A DNA stretch of 64,000 bases from Pseudomonas sp. R5(2019). Its GTDB lineage: Bacteria > Pseudomonadota > Gammaproteobacteria > Pseudomonadales > Pseudomonadaceae. The position numbers and the translations under genes are program-made. Position 1 is the stretch's first letter. Each line of letters starts with the position of its first letter. The notes under the pieces were generated by a model. That model ran no database searches, was not told where the DNA came from, and saw only the letters and a list, made by a program, of their open reading frames with translations. Shown piece after piece: positions 8,899 through 18,747 of the stretch. The stretch is from positions 1 to 64,000 of the forward strand of contig NZ_JAAAMT010000004.1 in the NCBI RefSeq assembly GCF_009905435.1, written 5' to 3'.

Positions 8899-9914
8899 GT
8901 GCGCACCGTGACGCGGACGGGAGGTGGCCGACCGTGGTCGGGTTGTTCCAGAAAACTGGTCCAGCCCAACTGGGTACCGTCGGTCTGCCGCAAATGGAAG
9001 GGAGGAACTTCGTCTTCACACAACGTCAGTTCCAGATCGCAGGGAATCGGGTCGCGCAGCAGGAAAACGATCAGTTTGCGCAGGCGCTCGAAGTTCTCGC
9101 CGTGGGGCAGGAATTCCCGGAAGCGCTCCTGGCTCAACCGGGAAATGACGATGGTGAACTTGCAATGGCGCGTGCGTACGCTTTCGCCGATCTGGAAGTT
9201 CTCGCCCAGTTGGCCGTTGCTGCGGCCAAGTCGAATGCGATCGGAGTTGTCGATAACCGAGTAGCGCAGCTCGAAGTCTCGGATGTGGACCTGCGCCAGG
9301 TCAAAGCAATGCGCAATCAGGCCCGCCAGCATGGTGGGGGATCGGCTGCGCAGCACTACGGCACCGGCGAAGCTCAGCAGTCGGCTCCAGGCGATGGGGG
9401 TGGTCCCACGGGTGGTTCCGTGTTTCAAACCGATAAGCGCAAAGATACGCTGGGACAACTGATCGTCAGCGCCTGGGCGGAAGCGGACGTAGTAGCGATA
9501 TTTGCGCCAGGCCTGATGCAACAATGTCAGCAGTCGGTGGTTGAAGAAGTCCAGGAAAGCGGGGCGGATACCCACACCTTGTCTGGCCTCATAGGCCAGT
9601 TGATCAAGGTAGAAACCGGGCAATGGCGAATCAGCGCCGTGCATTCCGAAGAAGTTCGCCTGAATCTGGTATTGATGCGGATTGCTGTCTTCCAGGCGCA
9701 CGGCCGAAGCGACGTCAGAGGCTGGAAAACCCAGGCCGGCGTGATTGCTCAGGTAGATACGTTGGTGTTCGGCGTCAAAGCAGTCCGACGACTCCAGATC
9801 ATCTTCGTGAAGCGCATGCAAGCGCTCCAGCAAGCGGAAGAAGTCGTGCCCTTTCGCTTCGCCCAGCAGGCGTTCACTCAGATCAGGGACTGTATACCGC
9901 TGCGCATCGGCCAT
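8895..9914 (-). CDS. tssG: T6SS baseplate protein TssG
   Basis: A 339-residue TssG, part of the baseplate wedge with TssF and TssE. Family features are the N-terminal HDFFRLLERLHAL, PLPGFYLDQLAYEA near residue 95-108, and FFNHRLLTLLHQAWRKYRY. I chose ATG 9914 because AGGAG lies 8 nt upstream. This puts 37 nt of overlap on the end of tssF. A longer open frame up to 10034 has no ribosome site or homology. It is followed by tagH with a 4-nt overlap. Confidence 0.92.
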   Translation of the reverse strand: MADAQRYTVPDLSERLLGEAKGHDFFRLLERLHALHEDDLESSDCFDAEHQRIYLSNHAGLGFPASDVASAVRLEDSNPHQYQIQANFFGMHGADSPLPGFYLDQLAYEARQGVGIRPAFLDFFNHRLLTLLHQAWRKYRYYVRFRPGADDQLSQRIFALIGLKHGTTRGTTPIAWSRLLSFAGAVVLRSRSPTMLAGLIAHCFDLAQVHIRDFELRYSVIDNSDRIRLGRSNGQLGENFQIGESVRTRHCKFTIVISRLSQERFREFLPHGENFERLRKLIVFLLRDPIPCDLELTLCEDEVPPFHLRQTDGTQLGWTSFLEQPDHGRPPPVRVTVRT

Positions 9915-11644
9915 GCGTAGTGCTCCTGATTGGTCTTGTTGATGGCTTCCAGTACGTGAAACGATGAAATACTGGCGTACAAGGAAAGAAAGTGACTCAA
10001 CACCGTGCCAAACAGGTAGAGATCTCCCTCGCACGAAAAACCGTCTTGATCCAGGCTGATAACGGTACGCGTGCCGCGAATCGGCAGTCCCTTGAACAGC
10101 CGGTCAAGCGGAGTGCTGATGACTTCCTGCATGCTATCTAGTCGTTTTTGCGTGGCTCGTGCCCGCTGGATGTCATGCTGGGCAGCGAAGTCGTAGGTGC
10201 CGATGATTGCCTTCAGCGGCTCAGCCGAGAGCAACGACAAGTAGGTTGGAGACAGGTTGGAAATCAGGGTCCAATGCAAGTCACCCGCCAGGATGGGGCG
10301 ATAGGAAGGTGTCGGTGCCGTCAGGTTCCGGTAGCGAACGAAGGCGGGTGTATCGCGTGTTTGCGCGCTGATATCACCAACGCCAAGTGCCAAAGGCAAG
10401 TCGCGATTGGTACAGGTCAGAGAGAAAGACACCGTTTCTTCCCGTCCGATATGGTGATGGTCGTCGCCGCGCACGAAGGCGACGTTGTGTTCAATCCCAG
10501 GGTCGATGAGTGACTGGGAAACCCGCGTGCGGTAGTAGAGCGTTGTGCGTCCTCGCTCATGATCTATCTGGTGGCGCAGCGACTCGAACGGCTGGTAGGT
10601 GCGCAGCCACTCACCAGGCTGGCCACTGCTCTCGTTCTTCCACCCATCGACTCGGTCGATGCTGAATATTTCGTAGGCATCCTGCCGCTGGCCGACAGGT
10701 TGCAAGCGATGCTCAACCACTTTGCCGGTCAACCGCACCGGCTCGGCATCATGTTCAAACAGATTGACTGCGGGTGCGCAGTACAGTGAAAAATCACCCT
10801 TGCGCACGCGGACATCCACCGGCATCGGGCGCGTGAAATGGAACTCGAAGCGGATGCCTTCGGTTGCTTCGGATGGCCAGAGTGCGCGCAGGTCATTGAG
10901 ACCAAAGAAAAAGAAGCGCCGGGGGAACAGAAAGTATTCCTGGAGGATGCGATAGCCGTCCATGGCGTTCTTGGGGTACGGCAGCAATGCTTCTTCCGGA
11001 TGGAAACCCGGGAAGATGACCTGATTGATCGGGATATACCTAACGATACCGGCAGACTCCATGCGGATCTCGCTCAGGTACCTGGCCAGCCAGAGATACA
11101 ACGTCTGGGCGTTGTAATCGCTACCACTCAAGTAGAAATCGAGTCGATTGCATTCGTATGTGTCGGGCGGGTTCTGGCTCATGGTGGAAAGGTCTATTCG
11201 CACAATCGACTTCTCCAACGAATGCGCGTCGCTCACATCAACCAGATCGAACGGGTATATCCAAGTGTCCGTACAGGTGCGGAACTGGCAGGACATGCCA
11301 TCGACCGGTCGCGACAGTATGCGAGTACCTTTGGGTACAGCCTGACGACCGGTAAGGGCGTAGCTTGTCGGTTCGAACTGCACGATGGTGGCGCTGGGCA
11401 GTGGTCGCAGGTAGTTCGGCCAAAGCATCTGCAATAGGGCATGCGTCAATTCCGGAAAATCATCCTCGATCTTCAGGCGCAGTTTGGCGGTCAGGAAAGC
11501 GAAGCCTTCCAGTAGACGCTCGACATCCGGATCAGTGGCCTCCTCTCCAAGAAACTGGACCAGTTGAGGATTGTTGCGTGCAAATACGCGTCGCAAGCGG
11601 CGCAGGTAATCCAGCTCCTCGCGAAACTTAGTCTTCAGTGGCAT
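9878..11644 (-). CDS. tssF: T6SS baseplate protein TssF
   Basis: A 588-residue TssF, the central wedge component of the baseplate (two copies per TssG). The N-terminus FREELDYLRRLRRVFARNNPQLVQFLGEEATDPDVERLLEGFAFLTAKLRLKIEDDFPEL is the diagnostic family opening, and LLQMLWPNYLRPLPS follows. The length matches the family. It lies 15 nt downstream of tssE and shares its last 37 nt with the start of tssG. Confidence 0.95.
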   Translation of the reverse strand: MPLKTKFREELDYLRRLRRVFARNNPQLVQFLGEEATDPDVERLLEGFAFLTAKLRLKIEDDFPELTHALLQMLWPNYLRPLPSATIVQFEPTSYALTGRQAVPKGTRILSRPVDGMSCQFRTCTDTWIYPFDLVDVSDAHSLEKSIVRIDLSTMSQNPPDTYECNRLDFYLSGSDYNAQTLYLWLARYLSEIRMESAGIVRYIPINQVIFPGFHPEEALLPYPKNAMDGYRILQEYFLFPRRFFFFGLNDLRALWPSEATEGIRFEFHFTRPMPVDVRVRKGDFSLYCAPAVNLFEHDAEPVRLTGKVVEHRLQPVGQRQDAYEIFSIDRVDGWKNESSGQPGEWLRTYQPFESLRHQIDHERGRTTLYYRTRVSQSLIDPGIEHNVAFVRGDDHHHIGREETVSFSLTCTNRDLPLALGVGDISAQTRDTPAFVRYRNLTAPTPSYRPILAGDLHWTLISNLSPTYLSLLSAEPLKAIIGTYDFAAQHDIQRARATQKRLDSMQEVISTPLDRLFKGLPIRGTRTVISLDQDGFSCEGDLYLFGTVLSHFLSLYASISSFHVLEAINKTNQEHYAWPMRSGIQSLI

Positions 11645-11659
11645 CTGGCCTCCGTGGCA

Positions 11660-12088
11660 CTACTTCACCTTGACCTGTCGATCGTGGTGGTGAAACAGCA
11701 GGTCTATCTCCACCCGTTCTTGCATGTGGTTGAGGGGGATCAGACACTGCAAGCGCAAGTGCAAATCCTGCGGCTGTCCAGCAGCGGGCAGGGGGTGAAC
11801 GTCGATGACCTGGGCCCGCGGTTCATAGGCAGCGACAGCCAGGCGAATATCCTGGCAAATCTGCAGGTGCAGATCCGCGCTACCGGCGTCTGCATCGTTC
11901 AGATCCCGTAGACCCAGGTTGGGGCAGCTCTGAGCGCTGCCCTGACGGGTATTGAGTATCAATTCCAGTTGGCGCTTGATGGCCCTGATGCGCTCGGCCG
12001 CCAGTTCCTGTCGAGTGCGCGAGCGCCGTGGCGGCAGTTCTGGATCCAGACGCTCGAACAGGCTTCCTTTTCCTGGTGACCGAGGCAT
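11660..12088 (-). CDS. tssE: T6SS baseplate protein TssE (gp25-like)
   Basis: A 142-residue gp25-like protein that links the baseplate to the sheath. It opens with SLFERLDPE, the usual TssE motif. It also contains the CPNLGLRDLND segment and the basic/acidic pattern of gp25 lysozyme-like proteins. It sits 14 nt after tssC and 15 nt before tssF. The short length is normal for the family. Confidence 0.9.
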   Translation of the reverse strand: MPRSPGKGSLFERLDPELPPRRSRTRQELAAERIRAIKRQLELILNTRQGSAQSCPNLGLRDLNDADAGSADLHLQICQDIRLAVAAYEPRAQVIDVHPLPAAGQPQDLHLRLQCLIPLNHMQERVEIDLLFHHHDRQVKVK

Positions 12089-12102
12089 GTGTCAGTCTCC
12101 CG

Positions 12103-13587
12103 TCATTCTTTGTCCAGGCGGCCAACAAGGGACAACTCGAAACTGGCGCCCATGTACTTGAAATGAGGGCGCACCGACAAGCCAACCTGGTACCAGCCGG
12201 GGCTGCCAGCAACGTTTTTCACTTCGACACTGGCCGCGCGCAGCGGGCGGCGACTGCGTACATCTGCCGAAGGGCTTTCCTGATCGGCAATGTATTGACG
12301 TAGCCAATTGTTGAGCTCGCGCTCCAGATCCTGACGCTCTTTCCAGCTACCGATCTGCTCGCGTTGCAAGACTTTGATGTAGTGCGCGAGTCGATTGATG
12401 ATGAACATGTAGGGCAACTGAGTGCCCAGCATATAGTTGGTTTGCGCGACCATTCCTTCGGCCGTATTCGAGAACGTCTTGGGTTTCTGAACCGAATTGG
12501 CCGAAAAAAACACAGCGTTGTCGCTGTCTTTGCGCATGGTTAACGGGATGAATCCTTCACTGGCCAGCTCGAACTCCTTGCGGTCAGAGATCAGTACTTC
12601 CGTTGGAATCTTGGCTTGCAATTGGCCCAGGGATTCGTACAGGTGAACCGGCAGGTCGTCCACCGTGCCGCCGGATTGCGGCCCAATGATATTCGGGCAC
12701 CAGCGGTACTTGGCGAAGCTATCGCAGATGCGGCTGGCCAGAAGGAACGAGGAGTTGCCCCACAGGTAGTTATCGTGATTTCCGTCGATGGTTTCACGGT
12801 AGGTGAAGCTGCGAGCCGGGTTTTCCAGTGGGTCATACGGCTGGCGCAGCAAGTATCGAGGCATGGTCAAGCCCAGATAGCGGGCGTCCTCGGAGTCGCG
12901 CAGGTTTCGCCATTTGGCAAAGCGCGGCCCTTCGAAAATGTCTTTGATCTCTTTGAGGTTGGGTAGGTCCTGCAAGGAGTCAAGGTTCAGCATCTCCGGG
13001 CCGGCCGCGCCCAGGAACGGCGCATGAGCCATGGCGCCGACAGAGGCGACATAGCCGAGCAGCTTGATATCGGGTGCCGAGGGGCCAAAAGTGTAGTTGC
13101 TGACCACGCAGCCTATGGGGTTGCCCCCGAACTGGCCGTAGCCGGCGGTATAGACATGCTTGTAGAGCCCACTGCGGGTTATGTCGGCGGCGCTTTCGAA
13201 GTCCTCCAGCAGCTCTTCCTTGGTGACGTGGAGGTACTCGATCTGAATGTTCTCGCGAAAGTTGGTCCTGTCCACCAGACCCTTGAGGTCACGCCAGGCG
13301 GACTCAAGCGATTGCAGTTCGGGATGATGAAGGATTGCGTCCATCTGCTTGCCGAGTTTGTCGTCGATCTCGGTAAGCATGCAGTCGACCAACTGTTTGT
13401 TGATCGGCTGCTCGCGCGTGTCGGATTTGAGTATTTCGCAAATGAAGGCGGCGACTCCGCGTTCGGCGATGGCATAGCCTTCCTGATTCGGCTCAAGACG
13501 CGTCTGGGCCATGATCTGGGCCAGCAGGCCGCCTTGCGGTTGGATGTCGTCTGTTGCGGAGACTGCGGCAGATTGCGCTTTCGTCAT
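12103..13587 (-). CDS. tssC: T6SS sheath large subunit TssC (VipB)
   Basis: A 494-residue TssC, which with TssB forms the contractile sheath recycled by ClpV. Family signatures are the conserved LESAWRDLKGLVDRT, LLGYVASVGAMAHAPFLGAA, and LGLTMPRYLLRQPYDP. The C-terminus carries the EVKNVAGSPGWYQVGLSVRPHFKYMGASFELSLVGRL ending. ATG 13587 is preceded by AAGGA at a 7-nt spacing. An in-frame TTG five codons upstream overlaps that ribosome site and is unlikely to be the start. Separated from tssB by 51 nt. Confidence 0.96.
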   Translation of the reverse strand: MTKAQSAAVSATDDIQPQGGLLAQIMAQTRLEPNQEGYAIAERGVAAFICEILKSDTREQPINKQLVDCMLTEIDDKLGKQMDAILHHPELQSLESAWRDLKGLVDRTNFRENIQIEYLHVTKEELLEDFESAADITRSGLYKHVYTAGYGQFGGNPIGCVVSNYTFGPSAPDIKLLGYVASVGAMAHAPFLGAAGPEMLNLDSLQDLPNLKEIKDIFEGPRFAKWRNLRDSEDARYLGLTMPRYLLRQPYDPLENPARSFTYRETIDGNHDNYLWGNSSFLLASRICDSFAKYRWCPNIIGPQSGGTVDDLPVHLYESLGQLQAKIPTEVLISDRKEFELASEGFIPLTMRKDSDNAVFFSANSVQKPKTFSNTAEGMVAQTNYMLGTQLPYMFIINRLAHYIKVLQREQIGSWKERQDLERELNNWLRQYIADQESPSADVRSRRPLRAASVEVKNVAGSPGWYQVGLSVRPHFKYMGASFELSLVGRLDKE

Positions 13588-13638
13588 GTTTGCGTCCTTC
13601 AAAACTGGAGAAAAAAGAATGGCCTGGGGTTTGTGGCT

Positions 13639-14145
13639 TCAGGCTTCAGGAGATTCCAATAGTTGCTCCAGTTCCATGGCCAGCTTGCTGCGTGCGCTTT
13701 CGTCACCCAGCAGTGCCTGAATCTGCTTGCGGAAGGCGGGGATGTTGCCCATCGGACCCTTGAGTGCTACCAGAGCTTCCCGCAACTCCAGCAGTTTGTT
13801 CAGCTCAGGTACTTGGCGGGCAATGGCGTCCGGACCGAAATCCTTCATGCTCAAGAATTGCAAGTCGACACTGAGGGTATCGCTCTCGCTCCCTGAATCC
13901 AGAGTGGCAGGAACCTCCATTTTCAGGTTGAGCCCGGATTTGGCCATGACATCATCGAATGTGTCCTGGTCGATGCGAACGCTCGTGCGCTCTTCCACTG
14001 AAATATCTTCTCCGTGTCCCTTGAAGTCTCCTGTTACTAATAACTTCAAAGGAAGTTCAACTTCCTGATGTTGATCGCCTGTGGCGGGGACGTAACGGAT
14101 GTTGATGCGTTCCTTTGGTGCAATCGAACCGTTCTTTGTTGCCAT
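13639..14145 (-). CDS. tssB: T6SS sheath small subunit TssB (VipA)
   Basis: A 168-residue TssB, the small sheath subunit whose helix is recognised by ClpV. It opens with ERINIRYVPATGD and has the LPLKLLVTGDFKG strand, the FDDVMAKSGLNLKMEVP segment and SVDLQFLSMKDFGPDAIARQVPEL, all diagnostic. AAAGGAG lies just upstream of the ATG. It is the first gene of the minus-strand structural operon, which reads without large gaps through the effector gene at the left edge. Confidence 0.95.
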   Translation of the reverse strand: MATKNGSIAPKERINIRYVPATGDQHQEVELPLKLLVTGDFKGHGEDISVEERTSVRIDQDTFDDVMAKSGLNLKMEVPATLDSGSESDTLSVDLQFLSMKDFGPDAIARQVPELNKLLELREALVALKGPMGNIPAFRKQIQALLGDESARSKLAMELEQLLESPEA

Positions 14146-14605
14146 GGAGCACTCCTTTACTTGGCAAGTTTAATGCGGGTAATGCGACTGTCAGCAAAAT
14201 TTCAAAACGTTGTCGCAGTGATGACCATGGCGTGACAGCGCTCTATTCACGTGAGTGGTTGGAGAGCTTCATGCCCGCCGTGGAAGTCGAGGCGCACCAT
14301 TGAATAAGCTGCGCTTGAGCAACAGGACGCGAGGCTAGGGCTTGCACGGGCAGGGGGCAATAGGAAATTTCGCAGTGTGGGGGGTGAAGGTTCCCAACCT
14401 ATGAAGTGTGTTTTTATGGGGGGGATTTATGTAGTAGGTGAACTTGGGAAATGTCTTACAGACATCAATTGGAGTGTGTGTTTTTCTTCGGCGCTACTCA
14501 AAGCTCATTGTGGTGGCGATTGGTTGCCGCAAGTGCCAGGCATCAAGCTTCAGTGATGTTTTTCGCTAGCGCTGGAAGTGTCATTTTTCTCGAGAGTTAT
14601 TACCT
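14146..14605. promoter_or_regulatory. Divergent control region between tssB and clpV
   Basis: This 460-bp stretch has no convincing gene. It separates two divergent T6SS operons and must hold both promoters. Base composition is more AT-rich than the flanking genes. No clear sigma-70 pair stands out. A sigma-54-like match on the plus strand at 14514-14527 is one base too short between the GG and GC elements (see rejected items). The tssB leader ends with a GGAG-TG-CTCC palindrome at its ribosome site. Confidence 0.55.
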
Positions 14606-17176
14606 ATGATTATGGTTGATCTGGCAGGGCTCCTGGAACGTTTGAATCCAGTTTGTCGACAGGCCTTGGAAGAAGCGGGGAGTCTGTGTATAAACCAGCG
14701 CGGCGCTGAAGTAACCGTTGCGCACCTGCTCTTCAAGCTGCTCGATCAGCCGTTGTCCGATGTGCGCTTCGTACTGGCTGATGCCGGCCTGGGTACCGAC
14801 GAGGTACGCAGGGCGTTCTCCACAATCTTCCCCGAGCAGGACGGCGGTTACGGGCATGCCTATCCATCGTTCTCGCCGTTACTGCTGGAGTTGCTGCAGG
14901 AAGCCTTGCTGCTCAGCACCGTAGAACTGGTGCAACCCGAACTGCGCAGTGGCGCCTTGTTTTTGGCCGCCTTGTTGAGTCCGCCTCGCTACTTGCCTTC
15001 TGCCGCCGTCCAGATGCTGGGTTGCATCAACCGGGAGGTCTTGCGAAAGCGCTTCGCCGAGATGCTCGCGAGATCGGCGGAGACGCCCGTTATGGCTGAT
15101 GCCTCGATAGCGGTCAATGCATCGGTGGGTGGGGAAAGCGCCCTGCGCAAATACGGTCACGACTTCACGGCGCAAGCGCAACGAGGTGACATCGATCCCG
15201 TCCTGTGCCGGGATGCCGAGATCGACCTGATGGTCGATATCCTTTCGCGTCGGCGCAAGAATAACCCCATCGTGGTGGGTGATGCCGGCGTCGGCAAAAG
15301 CGCATTGGTGGAAGGCCTGGCGCTACGCATCGTACAACAACGCGTACCGGAGTCGCTGCGAGCAGTGCATCTGTGGGGGCTCGATCTGGGGGCTCTGCAG
15401 GCGGGTGCGTCGGTCAAGGGGGAGTTCGAGAAGCGCCTGAAGGCGGTCATGGATGAGGTCAAGGCGTCGCCGCAGGCCATAATTCTGTTCATCGACGAAG
15501 CGCACACACTGATCGGCGCGGGCAATGTTGCCGGTGGGAGCGATGCAGCCAACCTGCTCAAGCCGGCGCTGGCGCGTGGTGAACTGCGCACCATCGCCGC
15601 CACGACCTGGTCCGAATACAAGAAGTACATCGAAAAGGACCCGGCGCTGACGCGCCGCTTTCAACTCGTGAAACTGAATGAGCCCAGCCAGGAGCAGGCT
15701 TTGCACATCCTGCGCGGCTTGCGCCCGCTGTACGAGCAGGCGCATCAGGTTTATATCGGCGACGACGCCTTGCGGGCGGCAGCGACCTTGTCTGCCCGCT
15801 ATTTGTCTGGGCGGCAATTACCGGACAAGGCCATTGACGTGCTGGACACTGCTTGTGTGCGAGTCGCGACCGCACGGGCCGAGCCCCCACGTCGCCTCAC
15901 TGCATTGGAGAACGAACTACGGCAAATCGATGCCGAATCAGAACAGCTCTGGCGCGATGCGGGTGCCGGTCGCAAGGCTGACCCTGCCAGGTTGAGCGTC
16001 CTGGATGATGCCCGGCAACAGGCGAAGGAGACTATTGCACAGGTCAGTCAGGCTTGGGAGCGGCAGCGAGTGCTGGTCGATGACATTGTTGCCCTGCGAG
16101 CCAAGGGCACTGAGGATGGTCAGCGACCGCTTCTGGCGGACAAGGTTGTGCTGTTGGCCGAGCTGCAACGCGAATGTGCTTTATTGCATGCCGATGTGGG
16201 CGCCGAACAGGTTGCACAGGTCATTGCCGACTGGACGGGCATCCCGGCCGCCACCCTCAACAGCGACCAACTGGAGCGGCTCGAGACCTTACCAGTCACT
16301 TTGCGCGAGCGCATTAAAGGCCAGGATAAAGCCATTGAAATTATCCATCGCCATCTGCTCACAGCCATGGCGGATCTGCGTCGACCCGGTACACCCCTGG
16401 GCTCATTCCTGCTGGCAGGACCGAGCGGCGTCGGTAAAACCGAAACCGCTCTGGCGGTCACTGAAGCATTGTTCGCAGGCGAGCAATTCCTCACGGTCAT
16501 CAATATGTCCGAATATCAGGAGAAGCACACGGTCTCCAGACTGTTGGGAGCGTCACCCGGATATGTCGGTTATGGCGAGGGCGGGGTGCTGACCGAAGCT
16601 ATCCGCAAGAAGCCCTATTCCGTCATATTGTTGGACGAAATAGAGAAAGCACATCCTGAAGTGCTGAATATCTTTTACCAGGCCTTCGATAAAGGGGAGT
16701 TAGCCGATGGCGAAGGGCGGCGGATCGACTGTCAGAATATCCTGTTCTTCCTGACCTCGAACCTCGGTTTCGACGAGGGTGATGGCAATTTGTGCGACCT
16801 CGGTTGTCACGACTTGCGTCAACACCTCATCCGATTCCTCAAGCCGGCCCTGCTGGCGCGGATGCAGGTTGTGCCTTACCACTACCTCGACGAACTGACG
16901 TTGAAGGAAATAGTTACCAGTCGGCTGCAACGATTACAGCATCAATTTACTCGGAACTATGGCGCGACGCTGACCATTGAGGCCTGCGCGCGGGACGAAT
17001 TGCGTACCCGCTGCACTCGGCATCAGAACGGTGCCCGGCAACTTGATACGAGTCTCGACGGTGAAATGCTGCCGCCCCTGTCTCTGGCAGTGTTGAAACG
17101 GCTGGCAAGCGCCGAGCCGTTCCAGCGTGCTGTCGTGACCTGGAACGGCTTTGCCTTCGACGCTGTGCTGAGCTGA
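14606..17176 (+). CDS. tssH: T6SS sheath-recycling ATPase ClpV (TssH)
   Basis: An 856-residue AAA+ ATPase of the ClpB/Hsp100 class that disassembles contracted TssB/TssC sheaths. An N-terminal Clp-N repeat domain (about 1-160) is followed by two ATPase modules. The first Walker A is GDAGVGKSA (near residue 226), with FIDEAHTL as Walker B. The second Walker A is GPSGVGKTE (near 605), with LLDEIEKAHPEV. A coiled middle domain lies between them (about 410-500). Two ATGs are two codons apart, and both have only a weak ribosome site. First gene of the plus-strand operon; vasH follows after 11 nt. Confidence 0.95.
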   Translation: MIMVDLAGLLERLNPVCRQALEEAGSLCINQRGAEVTVAHLLFKLLDQPLSDVRFVLADAGLGTDEVRRAFSTIFPEQDGGYGHAYPSFSPLLLELLQEALLLSTVELVQPELRSGALFLAALLSPPRYLPSAAVQMLGCINREVLRKRFAEMLARSAETPVMADASIAVNASVGGESALRKYGHDFTAQAQRGDIDPVLCRDAEIDLMVDILSRRRKNNPIVVGDAGVGKSALVEGLALRIVQQRVPESLRAVHLWGLDLGALQAGASVKGEFEKRLKAVMDEVKASPQAIILFIDEAHTLIGAGNVAGGSDAANLLKPALARGELRTIAATTWSEYKKYIEKDPALTRRFQLVKLNEPSQEQALHILRGLRPLYEQAHQVYIGDDALRAAATLSARYLSGRQLPDKAIDVLDTACVRVATARAEPPRRLTALENELRQIDAESEQLWRDAGAGRKADPARLSVLDDARQQAKETIAQVSQAWERQRVLVDDIVALRAKGTEDGQRPLLADKVVLLAELQRECALLHADVGAEQVAQVIADWTGIPAATLNSDQLERLETLPVTLRERIKGQDKAIEIIHRHLLTAMADLRRPGTPLGSFLLAGPSGVGKTETALAVTEALFAGEQFLTVINMSEYQEKHTVSRLLGASPGYVGYGEGGVLTEAIRKKPYSVILLDEIEKAHPEVLNIFYQAFDKGELADGEGRRIDCQNILFFLTSNLGFDEGDGNLCDLGCHDLRQHLIRFLKPALLARMQVVPYHYLDELTLKEIVTSRLQRLQHQFTRNYGATLTIEACARDELRTRCTRHQNGARQLDTSLDGEMLPPLSLAVLKRLASAEPFQRAVVTWNGFAFDAVLS

Positions 17177-17187
17177 GTGGAATCCAG

Positions 17188-18747
17188 ATGCAGACTAGAG
17201 AGGTCGCCATCTTCGTCCGCGAGCTTGCCCAAACGTCCAGCGTGGGCCCACTGGCCGCACGATTCCTGCAGTCCGCGTGTGCGGTGCCTGGACTTTCAGA
17301 TGGCGCCTGCTATTGGCGTGCGCCAACAGACGACAGCCTACAGCCCCTTGCCGGGCACGGGTCCAGTGCGGATCTACTCCCCATTTTGTCCATGGAAGAG
17401 TTGGACAATCCCCTGGTTTACTGTCTGCTGACGGGCAAGGCATGCCTTATCGAGCGCAAAGGTGCTTTGGTCGACGTGGGTGCAGGCTATGAAGCACTGC
17501 GCGAACGGCTGGTCGAAGGCGATGCCTTGATTGCGCTCCCCCTGTTTGATTCACAGCGCAAGGCGATGGGGGTATTGGCCCTGTCAGGGGCTCATAGTGC
17601 GCTTTTGGCTTGGCGGGAGGATGGCGTTTGGCAGGAGCTTGTGCAACTGCATGAAATCCTGATGGCTCAGCTCCACGCACAGCAAGGCGCGAAGGCACTT
17701 GCACATCATCAACGTGCCGAACAACTGCAGCGGGAAGTTGCGCAGGGACGCTCGCGCACACGGTTACTGGCGGCAGGCTTCATCGGAGTCGGGGCGACGG
17801 CCCGCCGTCTGCGCGAAGACATGTTGCGTCTTGCCGATTCTTCTTTGTCATTGCTGATAACCGGCGAAACCGGGTCCGGAAAGGACCATGCCGCCATGCT
17901 CATTCATCAGGCGTCTTCGCGCGAAGGCAAGTTTGTACCTGTGAACTGCGCGGCGATTCCAAAAGACTTGATCGAGGCTGAGTTATTCGGCGCAGCGCTC
18001 GGGGCTTATACCGGCGCCAAGCGAGCCCGGACGGGTTTGGTGGCCGAAGCTCACGGCGGCACGTTGTTCCTGGATGAAATCGGGGACATGCCGTTGCCGC
18101 TACAGGGAACCCTGCTACGGCTGCTCAACGAAAAGAAGTTTCGACCGGTGGGGACGACGCGCGAGCAAACTTCCGACTTCCGGCTGATATGCGCGACCCA
18201 TCGCCCATTGCCCGATATGGTGCGAGACGGCCACTTCCGGGAAGACCTCTACTTCCGCATCCGCCAGCAGGTCTTACACATCCCTCCGTTATGTGAAAGG
18301 CCGGAAGATATCCCGGCCTTGGTGTCGCACGTCCTGCTGGAGCACAACCGAGTACGCAAGGCACGAGTGGCCGGCATTTCAGCCAGCGCCGTGGCCCGGC
18401 TCCAGGCGTATGGGTTTCCCGGCAACGTGCGGGAGTTGCGTAGCCTGGTGCTTTCTGCTGCGGAGCGCACGCCACCGGGTAAACGCATCCGCATCAACCT
18501 GTTGGCGGAACTGGAAGTAAAACCGCAAAAGGCGGCTACGGAACAGAACGCGCAGGCTGCTTTCGAGGATCTGTGGCGCACCGACAGCCTGCCCAAGGCA
18601 CTGGCGACCTTCGAGCGTCTGTTGTTGGACGATCGCTTGAACCAGGTTTCGGGTTCTCGGCGGCAAGCGGCGCTCAGCCTCGGTATTCCCAAGCGCACCT
18701 TGGCGCGTAAATGCCTGGATTGGAACTTGAAGGGGAAGGACTCTTGA
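17188..18747 (+). CDS. Sigma-54-dependent T6SS activator (VasH/Sfa-like)
   Basis: A 519-residue bacterial enhancer-binding protein. The N-terminal ~200 residues form a GAF-like sensory region (LMEELDNPLVYCLLTGKACLI-type sequence). The central AAA+ domain has Walker A GETGSGKD (near 224), the sigma-54 contact loop GAYTGA (near 272-277, the Tyr variant of GAFTGA) and Walker B GGTLFLDEIGDM. The C-terminus has a Fis-type helix-turn-helix (SRRQAALSLGIPKRTLARK). In V. cholerae VasH activates the hcp operons with RpoN. The sigma-54 promoter upstream of hcp at 25314-25328 is its most likely local target. It overlaps vasI by TGATG. Confidence 0.92.
   Translation: MQTREVAIFVRELAQTSSVGPLAARFLQSACAVPGLSDGACYWRAPTDDSLQPLAGHGSSADLLPILSMEELDNPLVYCLLTGKACLIERKGALVDVGAGYEALRERLVEGDALIALPLFDSQRKAMGVLALSGAHSALLAWREDGVWQELVQLHEILMAQLHAQQGAKALAHHQRAEQLQREVAQGRSRTRLLAAGFIGVGATARRLREDMLRLADSSLSLLITGETGSGKDHAAMLIHQASSREGKFVPVNCAAIPKDLIEAELFGAALGAYTGAKRARTGLVAEAHGGTLFLDEIGDMPLPLQGTLLRLLNEKKFRPVGTTREQTSDFRLICATHRPLPDMVRDGHFREDLYFRIRQQVLHIPPLCERPEDIPALVSHVLLEHNRVRKARVAGISASAVARLQAYGFPGNVRELRSLVLSAAERTPPGKRIRINLLAELEVKPQKAATEQNAQAAFEDLWRTDSLPKALATFERLLLDDRLNQVSGSRRQAALSLGIPKRTLARKCLDWNLKGKDS

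Noticed and set aside
14514..14527. Possible sigma-54 promoter before clpV (TGGCGA...TTGC)
   Set aside because: Only 9 bases separate the GG and GC elements; sigma-54 needs 10. Another GG-N10-GC match near 14338 has poor flanking bases.
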